Positions 54,300-63,601 of a stretch of 64,000 nt of DNA are shown here, one piece after another. Position 1 is the stretch's first letter. Each line of letters starts with the position of its first letter. The position numbers and the translations under genes are program-made. The notes under the pieces are model-generated. The model worked only from the letters and a program-made list of their open reading frames with translations. It was not told the origin of the DNA and ran no database searches. This DNA comes from Streptomyces katrae (GTDB lineage Bacteria > Actinomycetota > Actinomycetes > Streptomycetales > Streptomycetaceae): contig NZ_CP020042.1 of the NCBI RefSeq assembly GCF_002028425.1, positions 744,001 to 808,000 on the forward strand, given 5' to 3'.

Positions 54300-56363
54300 A
54301 TGACAGCACGACCCAAGGGCCGGCGCCGCCGGACCGACCAACGCCGCACACCGCGGAAGCTGATACTCCTGACCGCCGCGGCGGCGTCGGCGGCGCTGCT
54401 CGCGGGCGGTCTCGCCTACTCCCGCCTCGCCCCCGACGCCGGGGCGAGCACCCCCGCACTGGCCGGAGCCCCGGCCGCCGCCGCGGAGCCGGCCGCCGCA
54501 CCGGCCCGCGACCAGGACCCGGCCCCGCTCGCGCAGAAGCCCGCGAACGAGGACGCCAAGGGCATGGTCTACGACGGCCTCGACACCGCCCCCAAGGGCG
54601 ACCGCTGCGCCGGCGTCTACCGCACCCAGTCCGGCCTGTGCACCCACGGCCCCGACGCCCCGCCCAAGGGCGTCGACGTCAAGGCCGATGTCCCGCCCGT
54701 GGTCAACTCCAAGGCCGCGGCGGCCGATCCGGCCGCCCCCGCCTCCGCCGACCCGGCCGCCACGGACGGCGGCGGGCGTCCTCAGGACGCGCCCGCCGCC
54801 GACGCCCGCAGCCTCGCGCCGAGCGCCAAGGCCCCGGCCGCGCCGTCCGGCGGCCAGGCGGTCGCCACCGGCCCGGCCGGACAGACCGTCCAGTGCGACG
54901 GCGACGGCAGCACCGGCAACCGCATCCAGGTCGTCTACGCGCACGGCCCCGGCCGCGACCGCTACGCCGAGTACGCGGCCTCGTTCCGCAAGTGGGCCGT
55001 GGACGCCGACATGATCTACGCGGCCAGCGCCAAGGAGACCGGCGGCATCCGCCACATCCGCTACGTGACGGCCGCCGACTGCACCCCGTCGGTACTGGAC
55101 ATCGAGCTCCCGGACTCCGCGCTCGCGGAGTTCAGCGCCACCAACAACGCGCTGGCCGGCAAGGGGCTGAACCGTCGCGACCGCAAGTACATGATCTTCG
55201 CGGACACCCAGGTCTACTGCGGCATCGGCACCTTCAACGGCGACGAGCGCCACGGCCAGGACAACCTCAGCAACTTCGGCCCCTCCTACGGCCGTACCGA
55301 CTCCGGCTGCTGGGGCGGCCACACCGCCGCGCACGAACTCGGCCACAACCTGGGCGCGGTCAACAACAGCGCGCCCAACACCAGCCGGGGCGCGCACTGC
55401 ACGGACGAGTACGACGTCATGTGCTACTCGGACACGCCGTACTACCCGCAGATGCGCTACGTCTGCAACAACCAGGCGAAGGAGAACATCCTCGACTGCA
55501 ACCACGACGACTACTTCCACACCAGCCCGCAGCCCGGCAGCTACCTGGCCACGCACTGGAACATCGCCGACAACCAGTTCCTGATGCGCACGGAGGGCGG
55601 GGACGGCACCGACCCGAACCCGGGGCCCTCCCCGAAGCCCACGCCTTCGCCCACCAAGAAGCCCTCGGGCGGACCGGTGGTGACGGCCGGACAGATCCAG
55701 CCGGACTCCGTGGTCCTGAGCTGGCCCCAGGTCGAGGGGGCCGCCTGGTACCAGGTCCTGCTCGACGACAGGCACCTGACGTGGGTCCAGTCCACCTCCC
55801 TGCGCGTCTACAACCTCCGCCCCGGCACCGCGTACACGGCGGCCGTCTCGGTCCGCGACACCTCGGGCCGTGACAGCGGCCCCGGCAAGGCCACGTCCTT
55901 CCGCACGGCCGACTCCGGCGGCGGCGCCACGACCACCCCGGGCACCCGCTACGTGCTCGGCAACGGCAGCAGCGGCATGGCCGCCGAACTGTGGGGCGGC
56001 CGCACCGCCGACGGGACGGTCCTGGTCGGCGGCCGGTCCAACGGCTACGCGCAGCAGCAGTGGTACTTCGACGACGCCGGCAGCGGCCTCGTGCGGATCC
56101 GCTCGGCGGTCTCCGGCAAGTGCCTGCAGCCCGGCGGTGCCCCGGCCGCGGGGATGTGGATCGCGCAGCAGCCCTGCGCGGCCGGCTCGGCCGCGCAGCG
56201 GTGGAAGCTCTCCTCGCGCGACGGCGCGGTGACCGTCTCCGACCCGAGCGGCGGGTTCGCCCTCGCGGTGAGCAACCGGCCCTATTACGGGGACTGGCTG
56301 CTCGAACTCCAGCGCGCGGACGGCCGTCCGGCGCAGGTCTGGACGGCCCGCAAGGCCGCCTGA
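54300..56363 (+). CDS. Secreted zinc metalloprotease with fibronectin-type and ricin-B lectin domains
   Basis: 687 aa. Twin-arginine-like basic N-terminus and hydrophobic helix (LILLTAAAASAALLAGGLAYS) direct export. A Pro/Ala-rich propeptide-like region leads to a metzincin-type catalytic domain with zinc motif HELGHNLGAVN. Position 11, usually His, is Asn. A Met-turn (YDVMCYSD) is present. A PSPKPTPSPTKK linker, a fibronectin type III domain (~460-545) and a C-terminal ricin-B trefoil complete the enzyme. ATG 54300 has GAGG five bases upstream; GTG 54294 is the alternative. Confidence 0.88.
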   Translation: MTARPKGRRRRTDQRRTPRKLILLTAAAASAALLAGGLAYSRLAPDAGASTPALAGAPAAAAEPAAAPARDQDPAPLAQKPANEDAKGMVYDGLDTAPKGDRCAGVYRTQSGLCTHGPDAPPKGVDVKADVPPVVNSKAAAADPAAPASADPAATDGGGRPQDAPAADARSLAPSAKAPAAPSGGQAVATGPAGQTVQCDGDGSTGNRIQVVYAHGPGRDRYAEYAASFRKWAVDADMIYAASAKETGGIRHIRYVTAADCTPSVLDIELPDSALAEFSATNNALAGKGLNRRDRKYMIFADTQVYCGIGTFNGDERHGQDNLSNFGPSYGRTDSGCWGGHTAAHELGHNLGAVNNSAPNTSRGAHCTDEYDVMCYSDTPYYPQMRYVCNNQAKENILDCNHDDYFHTSPQPGSYLATHWNIADNQFLMRTEGGDGTDPNPGPSPKPTPSPTKKPSGGPVVTAGQIQPDSVVLSWPQVEGAAWYQVLLDDRHLTWVQSTSLRVYNLRPGTAYTAAVSVRDTSGRDSGPGKATSFRTADSGGGATTTPGTRYVLGNGSSGMAAELWGGRTADGTVLVGGRSNGYAQQQWYFDDAGSGLVRIRSAVSGKCLQPGGAPAAGMWIAQQPCAAGSAAQRWKLSSRDGAVTVSDPSGGFALAVSNRPYYGDWLLELQRADGRPAQVWTARKAA

Positions 56364-56448
56364 CCCCGACGACCGGCGGGCGGCCCTACTCCCCTAGGGC
56401 CGCCCGCCTTCCGTACCCCCTCCCGCACTCCACCTCATCTGGAGCACC

Positions 56449-57099
56449 GTGAGCACTCCGAGCACCGCCCCGGCCCGTATCCGGCACGCCGCCCTGCCAA
56501 CCCTGACCGCGCACGCCCTCACCGCCCTGGCCCTGACCGCCGTCGCCGTCGTCGTCACGGCCGGGCCCGCCGAGGCCCACGGCGACACCCTGAACGTGGT
56601 GATCACCGGGGAGCGGGCCGGGCACGTCACCGCCGACGTCACCTGGGAGAACGACGGGGACGCCGTCGAGGAGGCCGTGGCCGCCACCGTGAACGCCGTC
56701 AGCGCCGACGGCAGCCGAACCGAGGGCCCCTGGAAGCTGGTGCGCGATCCCGGCCGTGCGGCGGGCTGGACCACGGCCGAGACGCTTCCGGCCGGCACCT
56801 GGACGGTCACCGTGGAGGCGGGCTTCCCCTCCCTGGGCCGCGCCCGCAAGGAGATCGGCGTCCCGGTGACCGACCCGGCGCCCGCCCCCGCCTCCTCCGC
56901 ACCCGCCTCCCCCACGGCCCCGCCTCCGGTGGTCGCGGCGGGCCCGCCCGCCCCCTCCGCCCCGCCCGCCTCCACGGCTTCGGCGGATCCGGCGCCGGGC
57001 GGCGTCTCCACCGGCTGGTGGACCACCGCCGGCGTGGCCGGGATCGCCCTGCTGGGCGCGGCGGCCGGGATCCTCCTGCGCCGCGCCCGCCGCCGCTGA
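56449..57099 (+). CDS. Secreted, C-terminally membrane-anchored protein
   Basis: 216 aa. Signal peptide (ALTALALTAVAVVVTAGPAEAHG), an extracellular beta-sandwich-like domain (~45-145: LNVVITGERAGHVTADVTWENDGDAV), a Pro/Ala/Ser-rich stretch (~150-185) and a C-terminal membrane helix (WWTTAGVAGIALLGAAAGILL) with an RRARRR tail. The mature N-terminus starts with a His after the signal (EAHGD), reminiscent of CopC/YcnI-type metal-binding proteins, but no other copper motif was seen. GTG 56449 has TGGAG four bases upstream. Confidence 0.75.
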   Translation: MSTPSTAPARIRHAALPTLTAHALTALALTAVAVVVTAGPAEAHGDTLNVVITGERAGHVTADVTWENDGDAVEEAVAATVNAVSADGSRTEGPWKLVRDPGRAAGWTTAETLPAGTWTVTVEAGFPSLGRARKEIGVPVTDPAPAPASSAPASPTAPPPVVAAGPPAPSAPPASTASADPAPGGVSTGWWTTAGVAGIALLGAAAGILLRRARRR

Positions 57100-57196
57100 C
57101 GGAGTGTCGCCCCGCCCGGCAGGGCGGGGCCTTGCATGGTGGTTCCGGCAGCGGATCGCCACGGACACCGCTACGGACTACGGCTGGGGACGGCAC

Positions 57197-57706
57197 ATGA
57201 AGGCCACGGAGGTACTCGCGGACGGCTTCGGGCGGATCCGGGAGGTGGTCCACGAGACGGTGGGCGGGCTCACGGCCGAGCAGCTCAACGCCCGCCCCGA
57301 CCCGGAGGCGAACTCGATCGCCTGGCTCGTGTGGCACCTGACCCGGATCCAGGACGACCACGTGGCCGGCGCCGCGGGGCAGGACCAGCTCTGGCGGTCC
57401 GCCGGCTGGGCCGACCGCTTCGCCCTGCCGCTGCCCGTCGCCGACCACGGCTACGGGCACACGGCGAAGCAGGCCGGGAGCGTCCGCGTCGACTCGGCCG
57501 AACTGCTGCTGGACTACTACGACGCCGTGCACGGGGCCTCCCTGCGCTTCGTCCGCGCTCTGGCCGCCGCCGACCTGGAGCGGATCGTCGACGAACGCTG
57601 GGACCCTCCGGTCACCCTCGGGGTCCGCCTCGTGAGCGTCCTGGCCGACGACCTCCAGCACGCGGGCCAGGCGGCCTACGTACGGGGGCTGCTGGAGCGA
57701 CGCTGA
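57197..57706 (+). CDS. DinB-family / DUF664 protein
   Basis: 169 aa four-helix bundle of the DinB/YfiT type. The likely metal ligands are His in LVWHLTRIQDDH and His in LADDLQHAGQAAYVRG. Relatives include mycothiol-dependent enzymes of actinobacteria. ATG 57197 has GGGGA six bases upstream. No functional link to neighbours is evident. Confidence 0.8.
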   Translation: MKATEVLADGFGRIREVVHETVGGLTAEQLNARPDPEANSIAWLVWHLTRIQDDHVAGAAGQDQLWRSAGWADRFALPLPVADHGYGHTAKQAGSVRVDSAELLLDYYDAVHGASLRFVRALAAADLERIVDERWDPPVTLGVRLVSVLADDLQHAGQAAYVRGLLERR

Positions 57707-57814
57707 GCCAGGGGCCCCGGCATGCTCCGTATTACGGAAAACACTTTCCGCGATGCGATAGGTTGTGGCTCCGGTGCGGCCCCGCACCGCTGACCCGCAG
57801 CTGGAGGAGAGAAG

Positions 57815-58555
57815 ATGAGCGAGAGTCGCGTCGCCCTGGTCACCGGTTCTTCCTCGGGGATCGGAGCCGCCGTCGCCGAGCGGCTGGCCGCCGAGGGGAT
57901 ACGTGTGGTCGTCAACTCCGCGCGCAGCGCGGAAGCCGGCAAGGAGCTCGCCGCGCGGCTCCCGGACGCCGTGTACGTACAGGGGGACGTCTCCGACGCC
58001 GAGGACGCGCGGCGGATCGTGCGGACCGCGATCGAGGCCTACGGCCGGCTGGACATCCTCGTCAACAACGCGGGCGTGACCCGCTTCATCCCGCTCGGCG
58101 ACCTGGAGGCCGCCGACGCGGCGGCGTGGCGGGAGATCTTCGACGTCAACGTGATCGGGGCCTGGCAGATGATCACCGCGGCCGTCCCGCACCTGCGCGA
58201 GTCCGGTGCGGGCTGCGTCGTCAACATCTCCTCGGTGTCCGCGACCCGGGCCCTGGGGAGTTCGGTCCCCTACGCCGTGAGCAAGGCCGCCGTCAACCAC
58301 ATGACCCGGCTGCTCGCCTCGCAGCTGGGCCCGTCGGTCCGCGTCAACGCCGTGGCACCCGGGCTGATCGACACCCCCTGGTACGAGGGCGCCGAGGAGG
58401 TCTGGGAGAGCTCCCGCGAGTGGATCACCGAGAACACCCCGCTGCGCCGGGTGGGCACGCCCCGGGACGTGGCGGAGGCGACGCTGTACCTGGTGGACGC
58501 CGCCTACACGACGGGGGACGTGCTCACGGTCGACGGCGGGCGGCACATCGTCTGA
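57815..58555 (+). CDS. Short-chain dehydrogenase/reductase (FabG-like)
   Basis: 246 aa classical SDR. Cofactor motif TGSSSGIG (residues 10-17), NNAG at 84-87 and catalytic Ser140, Tyr153, Lys157 (YAVSK). C-terminal TGDVLTVDGGRHIV is typical. It oxidises or reduces a secondary alcohol or ketone; substrate unknown. ATG 57815 has GGAGAGA-type site 6-8 bases upstream. Single gene. Confidence 0.93.
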   Translation: MSESRVALVTGSSSGIGAAVAERLAAEGIRVVVNSARSAEAGKELAARLPDAVYVQGDVSDAEDARRIVRTAIEAYGRLDILVNNAGVTRFIPLGDLEAADAAAWREIFDVNVIGAWQMITAAVPHLRESGAGCVVNISSVSATRALGSSVPYAVSKAAVNHMTRLLASQLGPSVRVNAVAPGLIDTPWYEGAEEVWESSREWITENTPLRRVGTPRDVAEATLYLVDAAYTTGDVLTVDGGRHIV

Positions 58556-58565
58556 CCGGCGCGGA

Positions 58566-59393
58566 TCAGGGTGACGCGGCGCGGGAGACCGCGCTCGCGT
58601 GGCCGGCCTCCGCGTCCAGGTCCAGGGTGCGGCCGGCCGAGGGGTCGCGCAGGGCGTCCTCGGTCTCGCAACGGCCCGCGCCCGCCCGGCAGGTGACGCG
58701 GTAGCGGGTGGCCGTCGGGAGGGTGATCTCCAGACGGCCCGCGCCGACGTGGCCGGCGACCCGGTCCGGCGGGGCCGCGAAGGCGAGCTTCGCGTGACCG
58801 GAGTCGGCGCGGACGTCGGCCTGGGCGACGGCCAGCCCGGAGGCGTCCAGGGTGCCCGAGCCGACCCGGGCCCGCAGGGGGCCGCGCAGAGCGGCGAGGA
58901 CCAGGGCGCCCGATCCCATGTCGGCGTCGACGGTGCCGGCGAGGCCGCTGACGGTGACCCGGCCGGAGCCGCCGGAGACCCTGACCGGCATCCCGGCGGG
59001 CACGGTCACCGCGAGACGGACCGAGCACCCGGTGCCGCTGGTGATCCCGAAGTCGCCCTCGGGGCAGCGCGGGGTCAGCTTCAGGGTGTCGCCGAGCCAG
59101 CTCTCCTCGACGGCCGGCTTGCGCCAGGACCAGGTCATGTCGGCCCGGTAGCCGACCGCCCCGTCCCCGCGCGGGGTGATCGTCACGTCCGACTCGCCGC
59201 CGACGACCTCCAGCGCGCCCACGGTCCGCCCGGCACTGCCGCCGGTCACCGTGGCGCTCTGCGCGCCGACGTCCGCCCGTACCTGCCAGCCGGCCGCCGC
59301 CACCACGAGGACGGCGCTCAGCGCCGCGGCCGTGTACCAGGCCAGGCGCGGTCCGCTCCCGGCGCCGGCGGCCGGGCCGTTGGGGCCGCTCAC
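58566..59393 (-). CDS. DUF4097-type secreted/anchored protein, last gene of a two-component operon
   Basis: 275 aa. One N-terminal membrane helix (LAWYTAAALSAVLVVAAAGWQV) anchors a beta-helix-like domain with recurrent GSGxV/TVSGLAGTVDADMGSGALV units typical of DUF4097 adhesin-like proteins. GTG 59393 overlaps the response regulator stop by four bases (GTGA), so it is translated together with the two-component pair. A role as an output or sensing accessory of that system is inference. Confidence 0.8.
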   Translation of the reverse strand: MSGPNGPAAGAGSGPRLAWYTAAALSAVLVVAAAGWQVRADVGAQSATVTGGSAGRTVGALEVVGGESDVTITPRGDGAVGYRADMTWSWRKPAVEESWLGDTLKLTPRCPEGDFGITSGTGCSVRLAVTVPAGMPVRVSGGSGRVTVSGLAGTVDADMGSGALVLAALRGPLRARVGSGTLDASGLAVAQADVRADSGHAKLAFAAPPDRVAGHVGAGRLEITLPTATRYRVTCRAGAGRCETEDALRDPSAGRTLDLDAEAGHASAVSRAASP

Positions 59394-60043
59394 GAGGCAC
59401 CGTCCAGGAACCGCAGGACGGCGAGGACCCGCCGGTGGGCCTCCGCGGCCGGGGGCAGGTCGAGCTTGGCGAAGATGTTGTTGATGTGCTTGGCCACAGC
59501 GCTCTCGCTCACCACGAGCCCGTCCGCGATCCCCGCGTTGGAGCGGCCCTCGGCCATCAGGGCCAGGACCTCGCGCTCGCGCGGGGTGAGCCGCTCCAGG
59601 GGGTCCGGTCCGCCGCGCCTGAGCAGCAGCTGGGCCACGACCTGCGGGTCGAGGGCGGTGCCGCCGGCCGCGACGCGGCGCAGGGCGTCGATGAACTCCT
59701 CGACGTCGGCGACGCGCTGCTTGAGCAGATAGCCGATGCCCGCGCCGCTCCGGGAGGACAGCAGGTCGGCCGCGTAGCGCTCCTCCACGAACTGGGAGAG
59801 CAGCAGCACGGCCGTGCCCGGGCTCTGACTGCGGATCATCAGGGCGGCCCGGACGCCCTCGTCGGTGAATCCGGGCGGCATCCGGACGTCGACGAGGGCG
59901 AGGTCGGGCCGGTGCTCCTCGACGGCGGCGAGCAGTCCCTCGGCGTCGCCGGTCTCGGCGGCCACCTCGAATCCGGCCATTTCCAGGACTTTGACAAGAC
60001 CTATGCGCAGGAGGACGGAGTCCTCGGCGATCACAGCCCGCAC
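59390..60043 (-). CDS. NarL/LuxR-family response regulator
   Basis: 217 aa. Receiver domain with AED (6-8), phospho-acceptor Asp52 in LALVDVRMPPG and Lys in YLLKQRV. C-terminal LuxR helix-turn-helix: LTPREREVLALMAEGRSNAGIADGLVVSESAVAKHINNIF in consecutive segments. GTG 60043 overlaps the kinase end by 13 bases; GTG 60034 (GTGA overlap) is an alternative. Middle gene of kinase-regulator-DUF4097 operon. Confidence 0.92.
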   Translation of the reverse strand: MRAVIAEDSVLLRIGLVKVLEMAGFEVAAETGDAEGLLAAVEEHRPDLALVDVRMPPGFTDEGVRAALMIRSQSPGTAVLLLSQFVEERYAADLLSSRSGAGIGYLLKQRVADVEEFIDALRRVAAGGTALDPQVVAQLLLRRGGPDPLERLTPREREVLALMAEGRSNAGIADGLVVSESAVAKHINNIFAKLDLPPAAEAHRRVLAVLRFLDGAS

Positions 60044-61299
60044 GGCAGCTCCACGGTGACGACGGTCGGGCCCCCTTCGGGGCTGTTGATCAGAATGGTT
60101 CCGTCGACCGACCCTACGCGTTTGCGCAGGCCGGTCAGGCCGGTGCCGCCGGCCGGGTCCGCGCCGCCCACCCCGTCGTCGGTGACGACGACGCGCAGCA
60201 GGTCGCCTCGACGGCCGCCCGGGACCCGGGCGACGGTGACCGAACAGCGGCGGGCGCGGGCGTGCTTGGCGACGTTGGCAAGGGCCTCGGAGACGACGAA
60301 GTAGGCGACGGCCTCGATGGTGGGGCCGGGACGTTCGGCGAGGTCCACGGTGAGTTCGACGGGCAGCGGGGCGCGGGCGGCGATCCCGGAGAGCGCGGCG
60401 TCGAGGCCGCGGTCCTCCAGGACGGCCGGGTGCAGGCCCCGTACGAGGTTGCTGAGTTCCTCGATGGCCTCCTTCGCCTCGCGGTGGGCCTCGTCGATGA
60501 CGGCCTTGGCCTCGGGCGGGAGTCCGGGGAGGGTGGCACGGGCGATGCCGAGGTTCATGGCGAGCGAGACGAGGCGCTGTTGCGCGCCGTCGTGGAGGTC
60601 GCGTTCGATGCGGCGGCGTTCGATGTCGGCTGCGTCGAGCACTCCGGCACGGCTCTCGGCGAGGTCCTCGACGCGCCGCTGGAGCTCGCGGGCCCGGTTG
60701 GGGCCGAGGAGGGAGGCGGCGGCGAGGGCGTCGAGCCGGGTCAGGAGCGCGGCCATCCAGGGTGCGGCGAGCAGCACGAGGACGCCGCCGGCGGTGAGGA
60801 GGTCGTACTGGCGGGTCCAGCCGAAGTCGGGGAGTTCGCCGTCGGAGGGGAGCATCCAGACCCAGGCGTACGCGGAGGCCGCGGCCAGGCCGCCGGCCCA
60901 GGTGAGCACGAGCGCGGCGGCGCCGAGGGCGGCGAGCGGGCTGACGGCGAGGTGGTAGGCGTACTGGCGCCGGGTGGCTTCGGAGCGCAGCCGTTCGGCC
61001 AGTCCGCGTACGGTCCGCCAGGGGTGGGTGTGGACGACGGGCGGCACGTCGAGTCCGAGCAGGACCCGGAAGCGGCTGCGCTGGAGCCCGGTCAGCAGCG
61101 GGCAGAGCAGAAGGGCGAGCAGGAGCGGGAGGCCGCTGCGGGCGGGGGTCGCGGTCAGCAGGAGGAATCCGGTGGCGACCGGCAGCGCGGGCGGGATCGC
61201 CGCGACGCTGAAAGCCGTGTTGCGCCAGGCCCAGGCCGACCACGGGGTGTGCCCCGCGATCCAGGTGTACGAGCGCTTCAGCGCGCTCCAAGTTGCCAT
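60031..61299 (-). CDS. Sensor histidine kinase, HisKA_3 type
   Basis: 422 aa. Two pairs of membrane helices (~25-70 and ~115-190) flank a cytoplasmic or periplasmic loop. Phospho-acceptor His236 in RRRIERDLHDGAQQRLVSLAM, then the HATPase segment VSEALANVAKHARA and DDGVGGADPAGGTGLTGLRKRV. The large N-terminal membrane domain resembles PspC/VraS-like sensor families, signal unknown. ATG 61299 gives the standard N-terminus; no strong ribosome site. Confidence 0.9.
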   Translation of the reverse strand: MATWSALKRSYTWIAGHTPWSAWAWRNTAFSVAAIPPALPVATGFLLLTATPARSGLPLLLALLLCPLLTGLQRSRFRVLLGLDVPPVVHTHPWRTVRGLAERLRSEATRRQYAYHLAVSPLAALGAAALVLTWAGGLAAASAYAWVWMLPSDGELPDFGWTRQYDLLTAGGVLVLLAAPWMAALLTRLDALAAASLLGPNRARELQRRVEDLAESRAGVLDAADIERRRIERDLHDGAQQRLVSLAMNLGIARATLPGLPPEAKAVIDEAHREAKEAIEELSNLVRGLHPAVLEDRGLDAALSGIAARAPLPVELTVDLAERPGPTIEAVAYFVVSEALANVAKHARARRCSVTVARVPGGRRGDLLRVVVTDDGVGGADPAGGTGLTGLRKRVGSVDGTILINSPEGGPTVVTVELPCGL

Positions 61300-61476
61300 A
61301 CCCGTACGGTAATCGCACAGGTCAGGGTGGCCGCCACCACCCTGGTGCCCGGTGGGGGGTGTAGCTGGTGCCACCCCCGGTTCGGACGGTGGGGCTAGTG
61401 ATCGTGAGGGCGCGGGCGGACACAGTGGTGGTGTGCCCGGCGGACGGACCGCCGGCCCGGAAGGAGACCCGCCGCC

Positions 61477-61932
61477 ATGGCCCTCGCCGCCCCGCAGTTC
61501 CAGGTCCGCCGCCCCGCCGCCGCCCTGCGCACGGCGGCCGGCCGGCCGCGGTCCGGGTGGGCGGGCCGGGGGCTGCCCCGCCCCGCGACGGTGTTCACCG
61601 GGTGCGGGCTGGCGCTGCTGCCGTGGATGGTGGTGCTGGCGCAGACGATGCCGCGGACGGCCGGGGTGTCCCACTGGTCCACCGCCTGGATAGGCCTGGA
61701 CGCGATGCTCGCGGCCGGGCTGACGGGGACGGGCCTGCTGCTGCGCACGGGCGATCCGCGGGTGGCGCCGGTGGCGGCGGCGACGGCGGCGCTGCTGGCG
61801 ATGGACGCCTGGTTCGACGTCACGACCTCTCTGGGGACCGGCGAGCAGGGGCTGGCGCTGCTGCTGGCGGCCGGGGCGGAGCTGCCGCTGGCGGTGGCCT
61901 GCGCGGTGGTGGCCGCGCGGCGCACCGCCTGA
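61477..61932 (+). CDS. Small integral membrane protein, hypothetical
   Basis: 151 aa with a basic N-terminus and four predicted membrane helices (about 42-60, 70-88, 95-112, 122-145). AAGGAG lies ten bases before ATG 61477. No family recognised; the codon bias supports a real gene. It is divergent from the kinase operon across a region with an 8-base inverted repeat (CAGGGTGG...CCACCCTG at 61323-61344). Confidence 0.7.
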   Translation: MALAAPQFQVRRPAAALRTAAGRPRSGWAGRGLPRPATVFTGCGLALLPWMVVLAQTMPRTAGVSHWSTAWIGLDAMLAAGLTGTGLLLRTGDPRVAPVAAATAALLAMDAWFDVTTSLGTGEQGLALLLAAGAELPLAVACAVVAARRTA

Positions 61933-61950
61933 GCGGCTCGGGCGGGCCGG

Positions 61951-62361
<411 letters not shown>

Positions 62362-62422
62362 CGGGAGGTCCTTTCAGAGGGGCGGGGCGGCCGGTGGCCG
62401 GCCCTCGACCACAAATAGAGCA

Positions 62423-62443
62423 CACAATTCAGTTGTGCACAAC
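62423..62443. promoter_or_regulatory. OhrR operator candidate between ohr and ohrR
   Basis: CACAATTCAGTTGTG at 62423-62437 (inverted repeat CACAA/TTGTG) overlaps the perfect 12-base palindrome GTTGTGCACAAC at 62432-62443. OhrR sites in actinobacteria are of this AT-centred palindromic kind. The tandem overlapping arrangement suits two OhrR dimers. Confidence 0.8.
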
Positions 62444-62481
62444 TCAATCGCTTACAAGGCGGCTCGGGTAGACTGGCGCCC

Positions 62482-62976
62482 ATGACGGAGCAGCCCATGA
62501 CCGAGCCCGGCGACACCCTCCGCGACCAGGACTTCCTCCGCCTCGACGGGCAGATCTGCTTCGCGCTGGGCGCCGCGAACCGCGCCTTCGGCGGGCTCTA
62601 CCGGGTCATCCTCAAGGACCTGGAGCTGACCTACCCCCAGTACCTGGTGATGCTGGTGCTCTGGGAGCACGGGACGATGCCGGTCAAGCAGCTGGGGCAG
62701 CACCTGCGGCTCGACTCCGGCACCCTCTCCCCCCTGCTCAAGCGGCTGGAGGCGGCCGGACTGGTCCGCCGCGAGCGCAGCACGCAGGACGAGCGGTCCG
62801 TGCACGCGGTGCTCACGGAGCAGGGCGCGGCCCTGCGGGAGCGCGCCGCGGAGGTGCCGCGCAGGATCGCGCGGGCCACCGGGTTCGAGCTCGCCGAGAT
62901 CCGCGAGCTGCAAGAACGCCTGGGCCGCCTGACGGCCGCCCTGGACGCGGCCGTGGACTCCGTCGCCCAGGACTGA
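62482..62976 (+). CDS. ohrR: MarR-family peroxide sensor OhrR
   Basis: 164 aa. The N-terminal reactive Cys26 (DGQICFALGAANRAF) identifies the one-Cys OhrR class; oxidation by organic peroxides releases DNA. The MarR winged helix includes MPVKQLGQHLRLDSGTLSPLLKRLEAAGLVRRERS. It represses the divergent ohr gene and itself. ATG 62482; a GGC-rich leader precedes it. Confidence 0.95.
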   Translation: MTEQPMTEPGDTLRDQDFLRLDGQICFALGAANRAFGGLYRVILKDLELTYPQYLVMLVLWEHGTMPVKQLGQHLRLDSGTLSPLLKRLEAAGLVRRERSTQDERSVHAVLTEQGAALRERAAEVPRRIARATGFELAEIRELQERLGRLTAALDAAVDSVAQD

Positions 62977-62985
62977 GCCGCGGCC

Positions 62986-63432
62986 TCAGGCCTCCGGCCG
63001 GCGCTCCATCGCCGGGCGCAGGCGCTCCAGCAGGGCGTAGAGGGTCGCACCCTCCGTCTCGTCCAGGGTGTCCAGCGCCCCGTGCGTGGCCTGCATCTCC
63101 TCGCGCACCCGCCGCATGGTCTCGCGGCCCTCGTCGGTCGCGACGACGTTCTTGACCCGGCGGTCCCTCGGCTCGGGCTCGCGCCGCACCAGCCCGCGCG
63201 CCTCCAGCCGGTCCACGATCCCCGTGACGTTCGAGGCGTCACAGGCGAGCAGGGAGGCCAGGCCGCGCATGGGCACCGGGCCGTCGAGCTGGGCCAGGAC
63301 CTTGGCCTGGGTGGAGGTCAGCCCGTACCGGGCGGCCGCGGCGGCGAAGTCCCGCCACTGGGCCGTGCCGATGGCGGCGAGCAGTTCCAGCAGTTCCAGC
63401 TTGGCGGGGCGGTGCGTCGCGGTGGTGCTCAT
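62986..63432 (-). CDS. MarR-family transcriptional regulator
   Basis: 148 aa winged-helix regulator: VPMRGLASLLACDASNVTGIVDRLEARGLVRREPEPRDRR. A Cys in the recognition region (LLACDASN) could be redox-active but is also common in non-redox MarRs. Divergent from an MFS transporter gene with a TTGA-type inverted repeat between, so it likely represses that exporter and itself. Confidence 0.9.
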   Translation of the reverse strand: MSTTATHRPAKLELLELLAAIGTAQWRDFAAAAARYGLTSTQAKVLAQLDGPVPMRGLASLLACDASNVTGIVDRLEARGLVRREPEPRDRRVKNVVATDEGRETMRRVREEMQATHGALDTLDETEGATLYALLERLRPAMERRPEA

Positions 63433-63455
63433 GGCTCGGACCCTACTCGAGGATC

Positions 63456-63470
63456 GTTGACATTATCAAC
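63456..63470. promoter_or_regulatory. MarR operator candidate upstream of MFS exporter
   Basis: GTTGA-CATTA-TCAAC at 63456-63470 is a 5+5 inverted repeat 24 bases before the MarR start. Related TTGA half-sites follow at about 63478 and 63515, toward the MFS gene. Confidence 0.6.
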
Positions 63471-63601
63471 CTTTTACTTGACCACCTTAAGCATCTCTGG
63501 CTACCTTCGGGGAAGTACTTGATGACATGAAACATCTGCGTCCTCAAACAACCGGGCGCAGGATTCCGAAGCACCGAAGCACTGAGAAGGTCCCCGCAGC
63601 C

